The notes below the pieces were generated by a model. The model was not told the DNA's origin. It ran no database searches and worked only from the letters and a program-made list of their open reading frames with translations. Below, one piece after another: positions 49,308 to 57,743 of a stretch of DNA of 58,618 nt (its first letter is position 1; each line of letters opens with the position of its first letter). The DNA lies in contig JAEZQK010000073.1 in assembly GCA_023413135.1 (NCBI GenBank), positions 1 through 58,618 on the forward strand, written 5' to 3'. The position numbers and the translations under genes are program-made. The DNA is from Bacillota bacterium (GTDB taxonomy: Bacteria > Bacillota > Clostridia > Christensenellales > Aristaeellaceae).

Positions 49308-50087
49308 TTAATCCTCCGAGAAAAAGTGAAGGGCGATGCGCACAAACCGCTGCCATTGCTCCAAATACGCGTAATGGGAACCACCCTCCAATATAGCCAG
49401 CCCGGCATCGGGGATTTCCTTGGACATAGCCTGCCCCATCCAAAGCGGCGTTTCAGTATCCTGATCGCCCCATACCAAAAGGGTGGGCACGCTGACCACG
49501 GGAAGGAGCGGCCTTAAGTCCTGGGAGACGATTTTCACAAAGGTCTTGCGCATTTCTTCATCCAGGGCATTGTAATCCTTGGAGCCATAGCGTTTGCGCA
49601 ATACGTCGGCCATTTTATCGGGAAGGCTGCCGAAAATCTTCATTCCATTGAGGAATGCGGCACCCTTTTTCAGTGCCTGATACTGCCTGGCACGTCTTTT
49701 TTGCTCCTCCGTTTGAGGTTTTTTAAGCCCTGCACCGCCGGTAATGATCATTCTTCGAACGTACTTTGGCCAATGGCTGCCCAGGTACAACGCGATCCTC
49801 CCACCGAAGGAATGGCCGATCATATAACAGGGGCCAAGGTGCAGCGCATCCATGAACGCTCTTACCATCTCTCCGTATTCGGGAACACCCCATGGTTCCG
49901 GGGGGGAACTGCTTTTGCCGTGTCCCGGAAAATCCAGCACGGTGACGCGCATGGTTTCCGATAAAGCCTTGGCGATGGGCGCAAAAAATGTGGTATCGCA
50001 GCCCCAGCCGTGCATAAGGAGAACCTGGTCTCCGGCCACGCCGTGCTGCTCATAATAAACAGATGCGCCGTTTATCTGAATATGCAC
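49308..50087 (-). CDS. Alpha/beta hydrolase
   Basis: The 259-residue protein has the alpha/beta-hydrolase layout: oxyanion loop LLMHGWGCDTTFF (near residue 29), nucleophile elbow IGHSFGGRIALYLG (Ser near 92), VLDFPGHGKSS before it, acid residue in LVWGDQDTETP, and the catalytic His in LEGGSHYAYLEQ. The substrate is not predictable. I chose GTG at 50087, since GGGAGG is 6 bases upstream and an earlier ATG lies upstream of that RBS. The murF-like gene starts 3 bases after its stop, so it sits at the head of this wall operon. Confidence 0.85.
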   Translation of the reverse strand: MHIQINGASVYYEQHGVAGDQVLLMHGWGCDTTFFAPIAKALSETMRVTVLDFPGHGKSSSPPEPWGVPEYGEMVRAFMDALHLGPCYMIGHSFGGRIALYLGSHWPKYVRRMIITGGAGLKKPQTEEQKRRARQYQALKKGAAFLNGMKIFGSLPDKMADVLRKRYGSKDYNALDEEMRKTFVKIVSQDLRPLLPVVSVPTLLVWGDQDTETPLWMGQAMSKEIPDAGLAILEGGSHYAYLEQWQRFVRIALHFFSED

Positions 50088-50171
50088 CGAACGCCTCCCT
50101 TTAGCCATGGTTTTCCAACCGCCAACGGGATTATTCTACCCTATTTCAAGGAAAAAGAAAAGCCTGATGGC

Positions 50172-50191
50172 AAAAATGCCTGTTCAGGCAT
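50172..50191 (-). terminator. Terminator downstream of the GNAT gene
   Basis: On the minus strand ATGCCT and AGGCAT form a 6-bp stem around GAAC, followed by TTTTTG. It lies 35 bases after the stop of the acetyltransferase. Confidence 0.65.
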
Positions 50192-50225
50192 ACTGTATGC
50201 GAAGGGCCACAAAACATGCGGCGTC

Positions 50226-50699
50226 TTATGCGCGGGGGATGCGAAAGATATAACGGCACTTATATGCACCCATGTTGTACTGCTGGCGGTACTCCTGGGG
50301 CACCGGCACAATGCTTTCCAATTCGCACCCCAGCTTTTCGCAGGTACGGCGGCTTGCGATGTTGTCGGTATCGGTGGTGATCACCAGGGAATGAATATGC
50401 AGCACGCGGCACAGAGGAATCAGAAGCCTGCACGCCCGAAGGGCATAACCATGGCCACGGAATTTCTCCCCCACATGATAACCGATATGGCCGAAATAAT
50501 ACAGGCCACGGCTTTCCCCGCACCTAAGGCTTATGCGCCCGGCATCCTTTTTTGTACCGCAGGGCACGATTCGGAAAAGGAATGTGCGGCGGATGCCCAG
50601 TTCCGAGTCCTCCTGTGCAAGGTCCGACGCTATCAGGCTGATGACACCATCGGAAAGGGCATCCTGTTTATCCGGGGGATGCTTTGTAAATAGTGCCAT
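50226..50699 (-). CDS. GNAT family N-acetyltransferase
   Basis: This 157-residue protein has the GNAT fold: YYFGHIGYHVGEKFRGHGYALRACRLL contains the acetyl-CoA pyrophosphate-binding motif (R-G-H-G-Y-A near residues 81-86), and VITTDTDNIASRRTCEKLGCELE is motif B of RimJ/RimL-type enzymes. The substrate is unknown; amines, small molecules or protein N-termini are possible. It starts 3 bases after the PfkB kinase stop and likely shares its transcript. Confidence 0.85.
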   Translation of the reverse strand: MALFTKHPPDKQDALSDGVISLIASDLAQEDSELGIRRTFLFRIVPCGTKKDAGRISLRCGESRGLYYFGHIGYHVGEKFRGHGYALRACRLLIPLCRVLHIHSLVITTDTDNIASRRTCEKLGCELESIVPVPQEYRQQYNMGAYKCRYIFRIPRA

Positions 50700-50702
50700 G
50701 AA

Positions 50703-51623
50703 CTACACTTCCTGTACCGCGACCTTGGGCAAAAGCGCCTGGTAATCCGTAAGCCGGATAGGCTGCGTACCCTCCGTCATCACGCTGGCCGCTCCGGCTG
50801 CCATGCCGCTGCGGAAAGCTTCCGCCAGGGATTCCCCTTTTGTAAGGCTCAAAAGCACACCGCCCACCATGGCATCTCCCGCACCGACAGTGGACAAGGC
50901 CTTGACCATAAGCGCCGGCGAATACAGCGTGCTTATTCCGTCCGTAAACAGCGCCCCCATTTTGCCCATGGATACGATCACCGACTGCGCGCCTTTTTTC
51001 AGCAGCACATATGCCGCATCCCGGATGGCGCGCAGCGTTCGCAGCGACGTGCCCAGCGTAGATTCCAGTTCGCTCAAATTGGGCTTGACCAATAAGGGAT
51101 GCGCGTTAAGGCCCATAAGCAGGCTGTTTCCCTCCGCATCCAAAATGCAGGGGACATCCTTCAAGGCAAGTATGATTTCCCTATACGTTTGTGCAGGACA
51201 CCCGGGCGGCAAACTTCCGGTGAGCACGGCATAGCTTCCCGCGTCTTTTTCATGCACCAATTGCATGAACGAATCCAATTGTTCCTGCGTCATGGGACTG
51301 CCCGGCTCGTTCAGCTCGGTCACAGCTTGTCCTTTATGGGATACCACCTTCAGGTTGGTGCGTATGCTACCGGGTATGGTCATGAATTCAAAAGCGACTC
51401 CTTCTTCGGCCATCTTTTCCCGAAGCTTTGCAGCCCCGGCTTCCCCCATACAGCCCAAACATTGCGCCCTAAGCCCCAGCCGCCGGGCCACTGCAGCCAC
51501 ATTGATGCCCTTGCCGCCCAGATCCTCCCGCACATGCAGGATTCTATTCACTTCCCCCAGACGCAATTCATCCACCGTTACGGTCTTGTCAAAGGCGGGA
51601 TTCAAACAGATGGTGGTAATCAT
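50703..51623 (-). CDS. PfkB-type hexose-phosphate kinase, likely 1-phosphofructokinase
   Basis: PfkB carbohydrate kinase of the FruK/LacC branch: ITTICLNPAFDKTVTVDELRLGEVNRI at the start, the first family signature GGKGINVAAVARRLG (about 38-52), and the second VGAGDAMVGGVLL with the catalytic Asp (about 245-257). The 306-residue length is normal. FruK phosphorylates fructose-1-phosphate and LacC tagatose-6-phosphate; no PTS or regulator gene is adjacent, so substrate choice is open. ATG at 51623 with GGAGG is chosen over an upstream in-frame codon at 51683 that lies in the promoter. Confidence 0.88.
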   Translation of the reverse strand: MITTICLNPAFDKTVTVDELRLGEVNRILHVREDLGGKGINVAAVARRLGLRAQCLGCMGEAGAAKLREKMAEEGVAFEFMTIPGSIRTNLKVVSHKGQAVTELNEPGSPMTQEQLDSFMQLVHEKDAGSYAVLTGSLPPGCPAQTYREIILALKDVPCILDAEGNSLLMGLNAHPLLVKPNLSELESTLGTSLRTLRAIRDAAYVLLKKGAQSVIVSMGKMGALFTDGISTLYSPALMVKALSTVGAGDAMVGGVLLSLTKGESLAEAFRSGMAAGAASVMTEGTQPIRLTDYQALLPKVAVQEV

Positions 51624-51653
51624 GTATACCTCCGGGCCTGATTTCCAATTTTT

Positions 51654-51683
51654 ATTGTAACACAGCGCCCAAAGCCTATGCAA
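51654..51683 (-). promoter_or_regulatory. Sigma-A promoter of the PfkB-GNAT pair
   Basis: On the minus strand TTGCAT (51683-51678) and TACAAT (51659-51654) are 18 bases apart, 30 bases before the ATG. Confidence 0.6.
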
Positions 51684-51709
51684 GCAATATAAAAGCTCAG
51701 GAAGAATGC

Positions 51710-52444
51710 TTATTTTAATAGAGGAATGGCTTCCTCGATGATTCGTTTTGACGATAATATCTCATCATCGCTTCCGTCCACCTCAAGGATGATTCTTCCG
51801 TCAAATCCATGCAGATACTGTTGAAATACAAAATTGTAATCAATATCCCCCTGCGTTATCGGCAGATGCTCATGCGGAACGCTGAAGTGCTTCCCGGCAA
51901 CGTGCAGGCACTTTGGAAATTTTACAGAAATGATTTGTTGCAGATGCTCATAGCCGGCAATGTGGGCAACATCAAGCAGTTGTTCTACATAGCCGTCGTA
52001 TTCATATACGATCTGCAGTTCTTCTTTTCTGCTATGAAAGCCGTCTATTACGCTGTTGTTTTCCAAATAAAACACGATACACTTGCTTTTTGCTTTAGAG
52101 GAAAATGTATTTACCTTTTCGGCCAGCCGCATCCCGGTATTTTCTGATATCGGTTCCTTTGTGCACACCGGATGGATAATAACCTCCTTATGATCAAGAT
52201 AATGAAGCAAATCAAGCAAAGCATCGCCATACAGGTCAAAATCTAATATGTCAAAAACAGCATGTATGATAACCGGAAATCCGCAGCTTTTAATGTGTTC
52301 TTCTTTCGGCTTAGGAAGGCCTTTGACCAATAGGCTGCCATCCCTGAACCATATTTGCAAAAAGTCAAAACCACTCTGTTTTGAGAACGTCACTTCTTCA
52401 TAGAAGTCGTTATACCACCGTATGCCTCGGCCGATCGATATCAT
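51710..52444 (-). CDS. TIM-barrel protein, sugar phosphate isomerase/epimerase-like
   Basis: The 244-residue protein looks like an AP-endonuclease-2/xylose-isomerase-like TIM barrel: it alternates strands and helices, with possible metal ligands in PVIIHAVFDI, EVIIHPVCT, CIVFYLENNSV, LDVAHIAGY, HVAGKHFSVPHEHLPI and RIILEVDG (His, Glu, Asp at strand ends). The gene is more A/T-rich than its neighbours, a possible sign of different origin. Function is unknown. The start is ATG 52444 after GAAGGAGG; it lies 10 bases after the DUF1330 stop and may share its promoter. Confidence 0.65.
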   Translation of the reverse strand: MISIGRGIRWYNDFYEEVTFSKQSGFDFLQIWFRDGSLLVKGLPKPKEEHIKSCGFPVIIHAVFDILDFDLYGDALLDLLHYLDHKEVIIHPVCTKEPISENTGMRLAEKVNTFSSKAKSKCIVFYLENNSVIDGFHSRKEELQIVYEYDGYVEQLLDVAHIAGYEHLQQIISVKFPKCLHVAGKHFSVPHEHLPITQGDIDYNFVFQQYLHGFDGRIILEVDGSDDEILSSKRIIEEAIPLLK

Positions 52445-52454
52445 ACTGCCTCCT

Positions 52455-52751
52455 TCAATACTTTGCATGCCCATGGACCAGAATGGCATCGCATTGTGCG
52501 CCTTGAAGCCGGTACTTCAATATCTGCTGATACTCCTCCGATTCATACCATGCCCGGAGGTCTTTTTCCGAGGGAAATTCAATGAGTACAGCCTTGGTGT
52601 AATTCCACGCACCTTCCAGAACGGACGGCTGCTCATCCACCGCCAGATATTTTCCATTGAATTTTGCAAAAACTTCATCCACTGACGACAAATATTTATC
52701 ATACTCCTGCCGGTCATGGATGCGGATATTGGCAATGAAATAGGTGCTCAT
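52455..52751 (-). CDS. DUF1330 family protein
   Basis: This 98-residue protein has a ferredoxin-like dimeric alpha/beta barrel pattern typical of DUF1330: STYFIANIRIHDRQEYDKYLSSVDEVFAKFNGKYLAVDEQPSVLEGAW and VLIEFPSEKDLRAWYESEEYQQILKYR. The family has no established function. ATG at 52751 has GGGAGG 6 bases upstream. Like the following TIM-barrel gene it is relatively A/T-rich. Confidence 0.8.
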   Translation of the reverse strand: MSTYFIANIRIHDRQEYDKYLSSVDEVFAKFNGKYLAVDEQPSVLEGAWNYTKAVLIEFPSEKDLRAWYESEEYQQILKYRLQGAQCDAILVHGHAKY

Positions 52752-52779
52752 ACCAATCCTCCCGATAGTGTTGTCAAAA

Positions 52780-52808
52780 AACATACACGTTGTATGGGCG
52801 ATTATCAA
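52780..52808 (-). promoter_or_regulatory. Promoter of the DUF1330/TIM-barrel pair
   Basis: On the minus strand TTGATA (52808-52803) and TATGTT (52785-52780) are 17 bases apart, 28 bases before the DUF1330 ATG. Confidence 0.55.
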
Positions 52809-52845
52809 TTGTCCGCCTATGCCGGTTCAGTAAATCGTACGGAAT

Positions 52846-52889
52846 CGTAAAAAGCCGGCCATATGCAATGCATTGGCCGACTTTTTACG
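52846..52889 (-). terminator. Terminator of the EF-G-like gene
   Basis: CGTAAAAAG-C-CGGCCA (52846-52861) pairs with TGGCCG-A-CTTTTTACG (52873-52889), with one mismatch and a loop of about 12 bases. It sits 7 bases after the EF-G-like stop and could also work on the plus strand. Confidence 0.85.
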
Positions 52890-52896
52890 AAATAGT

Positions 52897-54978
52897 TTAT
52901 TCTTCCTCTTCTTCTTCCTTCTTGGCGGACTCGATGATCTTCTGGGCCACGGCGGCGGGTACTTCCTCGTACCGCTCAAACTTCATGGTAAAAGAGCCGC
53001 GGGCCTGGGTCATGGAGCGAAGATCTGTGGCGTACTTAAACATTTCTGCCAAAGGAGCCTCGGCAACCACCTGCTGCTGCCCATCCACCTGATGCATACC
53101 GGCGATGCGGCCGCGCCGCTTGTTCATATCTCCCATGATATCGCCCATGTACTCATCGGGTACAAGCACTTCCACATGCATGATGGGCTCCAGAAGCACA
53201 GGGCCCGCCTCCATGCAGCCTTTCTTGTAAGCCAGCCGGGCAGCGGTTTTGAAGGCCATTTCGGAAGAGTCTACCGCATGGTAAGAGCCGTCATATAATT
53301 TGGCACGAAGGCCAACCATGGGATATCCCGCCAGAACGCCTTTAGGCAGGTTCTCCCGCAGGCCTTTTTCCACGGCGGGGATAAAGTTGCGGGGTACCAC
53401 ACCGCCTACTACGGCATCCACAAACTCGAAATCTGTGGAGCCTTCACCAATGGGAGAAAACTCGATCCATACATCGCCGAACTGACCGTGCCCGCCGCTT
53501 TGTTTCTTGTGACGGCCCTGGGCCTTCACCGTCTTGCGGATGGTCTCGCGGTAGGGAATCCTCGGATCCTGAAGTACGGCATTGGCACCAAACTTGCTGG
53601 CAAGCTTGCTGCGGATCACATCCAGGTGCAGTTCGCCCTGGCCGGACAGCTGCGTTTCGGTGGTTTCCACGTTCTTTTCGATGGTGATAGTGGGATCCTC
53701 TTCCTGCAATCTTGACAGGCCGCCGAAGACCTTATCTTCCTCACCCTGCTTGGCGGCGTATACAGCCTTGCTGATGCAGGGAACGGGGAACGAAAGCGGC
53801 GCAAAGCGGATGGGCTTTATTTGGTCGCACAGCGTATCGCCCGTGGAGGTGAACTGCAGCTTGGCCAGAGCGCCCAGATCGCCCGCGTGGAGAATCGTCT
53901 TGCTCAACTGCTTCTTGCCGCGCATGGCATAAATGCCGGCGGACTTTTCAGGCTTCTCGGCGTTCACGTTGTACAGTGCAGTGCTGGCGGCAAGCGTACC
54001 GGAGCATACGCGGAACAGAGACAGCTTACCAACGAACGGGTCTGCGATCGTTTTATACACAAACGCGGAAAAGGGCTCGCTGTCGGAACATATACGGCTT
54101 TCTTCCTCTTCGGTTTTGGGATTTGTGCCGGCGGCCAAAGTACCTTCGGGCGAAGGAAGATACTTGGCCATGATGTCCATCATCGGGACCACGCCCACGC
54201 CTGTCAATGCGGAGCAGGCCAACACGGGCACGATGCTTCCGTTTTTCATGCCGGCCTGGAATCCGGTGAGCAGTTCCTCATAGGACAACTCCCCTTCATC
54301 CAGATACTTCATCATCAGTTCGTCATCGGCGGAAGCGGCGGCCTCGGTCAGTTCTTCCAGCGCGGTTTTAATTTGACCGCTCATGGAGGCGGGCACGGGC
54401 ACTTCCTTCAGTGTTTTCCCAACGCCTTCATATGCCTTGTTTTCCAGAACGTTCACCACGCCCTTGAAGCCGGCTCCTTCACCGATGGGCAGTAACATGG
54501 GCACCACGCTGGAGCCGAACGCGCCACGAAGCTGTTCGGCCACTTTGGAGAAGCTGGCATTCTCCCTGTCCATCTGGTTGATGACAAACATGCGGCCTAC
54601 CTTGTTCTTGCCTGCGTAGGTCCATGCCTTTTCCGTACCTACGGCCATGCCGCTGACGCTGCCCACTACGATAATGGCGGTTTCCACCACCCGAAGCGGC
54701 CCCATCATCTCGCCGATAAAATCAAAATAGCCCGGAACATCAATGATGTTCAGGTTCTTTCCCGCCCAATCCACAGGGGCCACCGCAGCGCTGATGGAAA
54801 TCTTGCGCTTTACTTCTTCCGGATCAAAGTCGGTGGTGGCTGCGCCATCCTCCACACGCCCTTGCCTGTCGACAATGCCGGCAGCGAAGAGCATTGCCTC
54901 CGTCAAGGTGGTTTTGCCCTCGCTGCCATGACCCATGAGGGCCATGTTCCGAATGTCGGAAGTTTGATAGTCTGCCAT
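52897..54978 (-). CDS. Elongation factor G-like translational GTPase (EF-G2 type)
   Basis: This is an EF-G-like five-domain GTPase of the paralogous group separate from housekeeping FusA; its role in Firmicutes is not settled. G1 is GHGSEGKTT (16-24), G3 is DVPGYFDF (80-87), with Tyr where EF-G has the catalytic His, as is usual in this group. G4 is NQMD (134-137) instead of NKMD. Domain IV/V segments YRETIRKTVKAQGRHKKQSGGHGQFGDV and PIMHVEVLVPDEYMGDIMGDMNKRRGRI are clear. It has 693 residues, with an acidic Lys/Glu tail. The ATG at 54978 follows AGGGGGAAAA; longer in-frame extensions lack an RBS. Confidence 0.9.
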   Translation of the reverse strand: MADYQTSDIRNMALMGHGSEGKTTLTEAMLFAAGIVDRQGRVEDGAATTDFDPEEVKRKISISAAVAPVDWAGKNLNIIDVPGYFDFIGEMMGPLRVVETAIIVVGSVSGMAVGTEKAWTYAGKNKVGRMFVINQMDRENASFSKVAEQLRGAFGSSVVPMLLPIGEGAGFKGVVNVLENKAYEGVGKTLKEVPVPASMSGQIKTALEELTEAAASADDELMMKYLDEGELSYEELLTGFQAGMKNGSIVPVLACSALTGVGVVPMMDIMAKYLPSPEGTLAAGTNPKTEEEESRICSDSEPFSAFVYKTIADPFVGKLSLFRVCSGTLAASTALYNVNAEKPEKSAGIYAMRGKKQLSKTILHAGDLGALAKLQFTSTGDTLCDQIKPIRFAPLSFPVPCISKAVYAAKQGEEDKVFGGLSRLQEEDPTITIEKNVETTETQLSGQGELHLDVIRSKLASKFGANAVLQDPRIPYRETIRKTVKAQGRHKKQSGGHGQFGDVWIEFSPIGEGSTDFEFVDAVVGGVVPRNFIPAVEKGLRENLPKGVLAGYPMVGLRAKLYDGSYHAVDSSEMAFKTAARLAYKKGCMEAGPVLLEPIMHVEVLVPDEYMGDIMGDMNKRRGRIAGMHQVDGQQQVVAEAPLAEMFKYATDLRSMTQARGSFTMKFERYEEVPAAVAQKIIESAKKEEEEEE

Positions 54979-55177
54979 GTGTTTTCCCCCTATGCTTTGC
55001 AAATTTTTCTTCCGTGGGCGCGGCGCCGCCATAAGGCGCCTATGCAATTGGCTACGCAAACAGGGCAAATACCGCTTTGGGTGGCAGCAAACCCCGTCCT
55101 TTTGAACACTCAAGGATTAGTTTAGCATAAAATGCGAAAAAAGAAAAGATATGATTTTACCTTGACGGTCTATATCT
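54979..55177 (-). other. Leader/intergenic region of the EF-G-like gene
   Basis: No gene is seen. On the minus strand two self-complementary GGCGCC blocks (55022-55027, 55035-55040) can form a GC-rich hairpin in the leader. A possible -10 TAAACT (55124-55119) has no convincing -35, so the promoter is not settled. Confidence 0.35.
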
Positions 55178-55735
55178 TCACATAGGCTTCAGGTTCTTAT
55201 TCAGCCTGTCCACGATTTTTGCAAACGTCTTGCGCCGTGTCTCCTCCGATTTGCCTTCATGCCACAAGGCTGTGTACGTGCGCTTAACAGAAGGGGACAT
55301 GGCCGCAAAATTTGCGCAGGCAGGTTCAATGCCCTGCAATTGCATATTAAGAGCATCTATCATTTCCAGCGTGATAACGGGTCTGTCCTTCGGTTTGAAC
55401 GTTCCGTTTTGTTTGGCTTCCTCCATCCTGGCACGCCCGAAATCAGTCATCCGGCCTTGCTTTTCCAGTTCATCAACCATCGCTTTGTTCTTTTCCGACC
55501 ATTCGCTGCCCTTGCGCCTTGGGGAGAAATATTTCAAATATGTGTTCTCGTCCACGCTTTTGATTTGACTGTCGATCCATCCAAAGCAAAGCGCCTCGTT
55601 AAGCGCCTCGTTGGGGCCGATCGTCTTTGGCCCGCCAGCCTTTCCGAACAAAAGCCAGATGCCTTTGCTGGTCAGACAATTCTTGCTAAGCCATTCACGG
55701 AATTCTTCGCCCGACGCAAACACATGCGATTCCAC
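55178..55735 (-). CDS. YdeI/OmpD-associated family protein
   Basis: The 185-residue protein matches the YdeI/OmdA family: FREWLSKNCLTSKGIWLLFGKAGGPKTIGPNEALNEALCFGWIDSQIKSVDENTYLKYFSPRRKGSEWSEKNKAMVDELEKQGRM is a family hallmark, followed by a helical C-terminal domain (VKRTYTALWHEGKSEETRRKTFAKIVDRL). Members have been linked to peptide or bacteriocin resistance, but a molecular role is not known. It uses GTG at 55735 with AAAGGATGG upstream. Close behind murI, it may be part of that transcript. Confidence 0.82.
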   Translation of the reverse strand: MESHVFASGEEFREWLSKNCLTSKGIWLLFGKAGGPKTIGPNEALNEALCFGWIDSQIKSVDENTYLKYFSPRRKGSEWSEKNKAMVDELEKQGRMTDFGRARMEEAKQNGTFKPKDRPVITLEMIDALNMQLQGIEPACANFAAMSPSVKRTYTALWHEGKSEETRRKTFAKIVDRLNKNLKPM

Positions 55736-55756
55736 GATGATTCCATCCTTTCGTAA

Positions 55757-56560
55757 TCAGACAAGCCCGGCTTGCGGCGCATCAAATTGATCCAGGGGGA
55801 GATTCAAAAGCAACTCCATTCTGGGCATCATCACGTTGGGATCGCCCGAGGTTTCCAACGCAACCCGGCCTCCCGCTTGCCGCTTAAGCAGAAGTCCTTC
55901 CTCAGCCAGTCTGCGTTTCAGCTGCCGCACCGTTCCGATATTGCCGTCCAAAACAGCCGTCTTGGTCGGGAACAGGCTTTGGATCATTTGCCTCAGAAAG
56001 ATATAATGGGTGCAGCCCAGCACCACCGCATCTACAGATTCATCTTTGTAGGGAGACAAAAGGCCCTTCAAATGACTCCGCAATTCGTCCCCGTCCCATT
56101 CCCCGCGTTCTACAAATTCCATAAGTCCCGGGCAGGGCACGGGAACCGCGCCTTCCCCATACTGCTCCATCAGCCGCTGAAATTTGGGCAGCCGAAGCGT
56201 TACGGGCGTAGCCATCACCAGGATCCTGCCTCCATGCCTCAAAAGGGCGGCAGGCTTTAAAGCCGGTTCCATGCCGATCACCGGTATTCTGACCGTGGCG
56301 CGCAGCGTTTCCGCCGCCACGCTGGTGGCTGTATTGCAGGCGATAAGGATCGCCTTGGCACCTTTTTCCATCAGGTGCTCCGCAATGCGGATCACATACC
56401 CCTTTACTTCTTCGGGCGGCTTGGTGCCATAGGGGGCGTGGCCCGTATCGCCGTAGTACAGAAAATCCTCCCCCGGCAATAAGACGCGGGCGGTACGCAA
56501 TACGCTGATGCCGCCCACGCCACTATCAAACATTCCTACAGGTCCCTGGGGCAAAACCAT
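55757..56560 (-). CDS. murI: Glutamate racemase
   Basis: MurI makes D-glutamate for peptidoglycan. The two-cysteine active site is present: AILIACNTATSVAAETL (first Cys) and AVVLGCTHYIFL (second Cys with the neighbouring His). The start VGMFDSGVGGISVLR supplies the conserved Asp-Ser. The 267-residue length is normal. ATG at 56560 has GGAGG 9 bases upstream; the in-frame ATG at 56578 is almost in contact with its own AAAGGAG, so it is less likely. Confidence 0.95.
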   Translation of the reverse strand: MVLPQGPVGMFDSGVGGISVLRTARVLLPGEDFLYYGDTGHAPYGTKPPEEVKGYVIRIAEHLMEKGAKAILIACNTATSVAAETLRATVRIPVIGMEPALKPAALLRHGGRILVMATPVTLRLPKFQRLMEQYGEGAVPVPCPGLMEFVERGEWDGDELRSHLKGLLSPYKDESVDAVVLGCTHYIFLRQMIQSLFPTKTAVLDGNIGTVRQLKRRLAEEGLLLKRQAGGRVALETSGDPNVMMPRMELLLNLPLDQFDAPQAGLV

Positions 56561-56592
56561 GACGCTTTTCCTCCGCATGCTCCTTTCCCGCC

Positions 56593-56621
56593 ATTATAGA
56601 CCCATCTTTTGGCTTAAGCAA
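56593..56621 (-). promoter_or_regulatory. Sigma-A promoter of murI
   Basis: On the minus strand TTGCTT (56621-56616) and a perfect TATAAT (56598-56593) are 17 bases apart, directly behind the spoIIP stop and 33 bases before the murI ATG. It separates vegetative murI expression from the sporulation gene upstream. Confidence 0.75.
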
Positions 56622-56624
56622 GCC

Positions 56625-57662
56625 TCATTCTTCCGGTGTTGGCCTATTCAGGGCGGAGCGTATGGCGTCGGCCAGATACGGCATGCTGGCCAGCGCTTCC
56701 TCCAGCGTATTTTTATTATTTCCTACTTCTACCAGAATGCAGCAGGGAGCTACATGCTGGTTGTACCGTTGCTTAGTCAGTTTCACAGGGCGGCAGAGCT
56801 CCGGAACCTGTTCATTAAGCGAGTCGGTAATGGCCTGAGCAATCGCCAGGTTTTTCTCCCAATTGGGCCGGATGCCAAACCCAGCCCCAGTCAGCCCTGC
56901 ACCATCGCCAATGAGCACCATCAGCCGGGCGATTTTCTGATCGCCCACCTGAACGGTGCCATTGTTGGCCATGCTGGCGGAATAAGCATCCCTGTGCAGG
57001 TCGATGTACAGGTCATATTTTTCTCCGCGGCCGATGGATTCCTCCAGCATTTTCAGCGAGCGGGTATATGATGTAGAAAGAACAGGCGGCTCGTAGGCCG
57101 TTGTATCATGAACGACCGTATAGCCTGCAGCCGTCAAAAGCCTGGTCAGCTCCTCCCCAACCCTGACCACATTGTGTTGGTTATCCTTGGTGCGCCATTT
57201 TTCGGTAGGCACATAGGTGTTTTCGGCAGTGGGTTCATAAGCTTCATAGGTATGGGAATGATAGATCAGGACGCGCTTTCCTCCTCCGATACCGGACACC
57301 CCCGGCCCTCTGATCACTTCCATGTGGAACTCGCCTGGCTGCGGCGTTGACGTCACTGCCGGGGCGGGTGTCAGGGAAGGCAGCGGTGTATCGGATGGGG
57401 CCACCGATATTTCAGGGGTAGGCGTTGAGACGGAAAACAGATTGATTTGTGCGGTCACTTGAGAGGGTAAAGGCGTATCGGTGGGCGGAGATGTCGAAAG
57501 CGTCGTTTCCGCAATAGGCGCAAAGGCTTCCACAGCCCCTTGAACCGGCGGCTGCCATCCGGTTAACGCAAAGCCCAAAGCCAGGCCCAAGACAAAGACG
57601 GCCAAAAACAGGGAAAGCGCCAGGCATACCGCCTGGGTGCGCGTATAAAACCGTATGCGCAT
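56625..57662 (-). CDS. spoIIP: Stage II sporulation protein P (peptidoglycan hydrolase)
   Basis: SpoIIP is an amidase/endopeptidase of the DMP engulfment machine, anchored in the mother-cell membrane. A membrane anchor (about 10-33) is followed by a Thr/Pro/Ser-rich linker (about 50-110) and the catalytic domain with VLIYHSHTYEAYEP (metal-binding His), YDLYIDLHRDAY and CCILVEVGNNKNTLEEA. The 345-residue length is near that of B. subtilis SpoIIP (401). GAGGTG is 7 bases before the ATG. Adjacent to gpr, as in Bacillus. A clear sigma-E promoter was not seen between them. Confidence 0.93.
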   Translation of the reverse strand: MRIRFYTRTQAVCLALSLFLAVFVLGLALGFALTGWQPPVQGAVEAFAPIAETTLSTSPPTDTPLPSQVTAQINLFSVSTPTPEISVAPSDTPLPSLTPAPAVTSTPQPGEFHMEVIRGPGVSGIGGGKRVLIYHSHTYEAYEPTAENTYVPTEKWRTKDNQHNVVRVGEELTRLLTAAGYTVVHDTTAYEPPVLSTSYTRSLKMLEESIGRGEKYDLYIDLHRDAYSASMANNGTVQVGDQKIARLMVLIGDGAGLTGAGFGIRPNWEKNLAIAQAITDSLNEQVPELCRPVKLTKQRYNQHVAPCCILVEVGNNKNTLEEALASMPYLADAIRSALNRPTPEE

Positions 57663-57743
57663 GCATGTTCACCTCATCTGTTGTAGGATACTCATGCTTA
57701 TGCGCAGACAAGCCCCTTCATACCAAGAAGAAACGATTTGGTA

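Noticed and set aside
57663..57743. Sigma-E promoter for spoIIP between gpr and spoIIP
   Set aside because: CATAAGCA and GTATGAA can be forced into the pattern but match poorly (about 5/8 and 3/7). Not supported.
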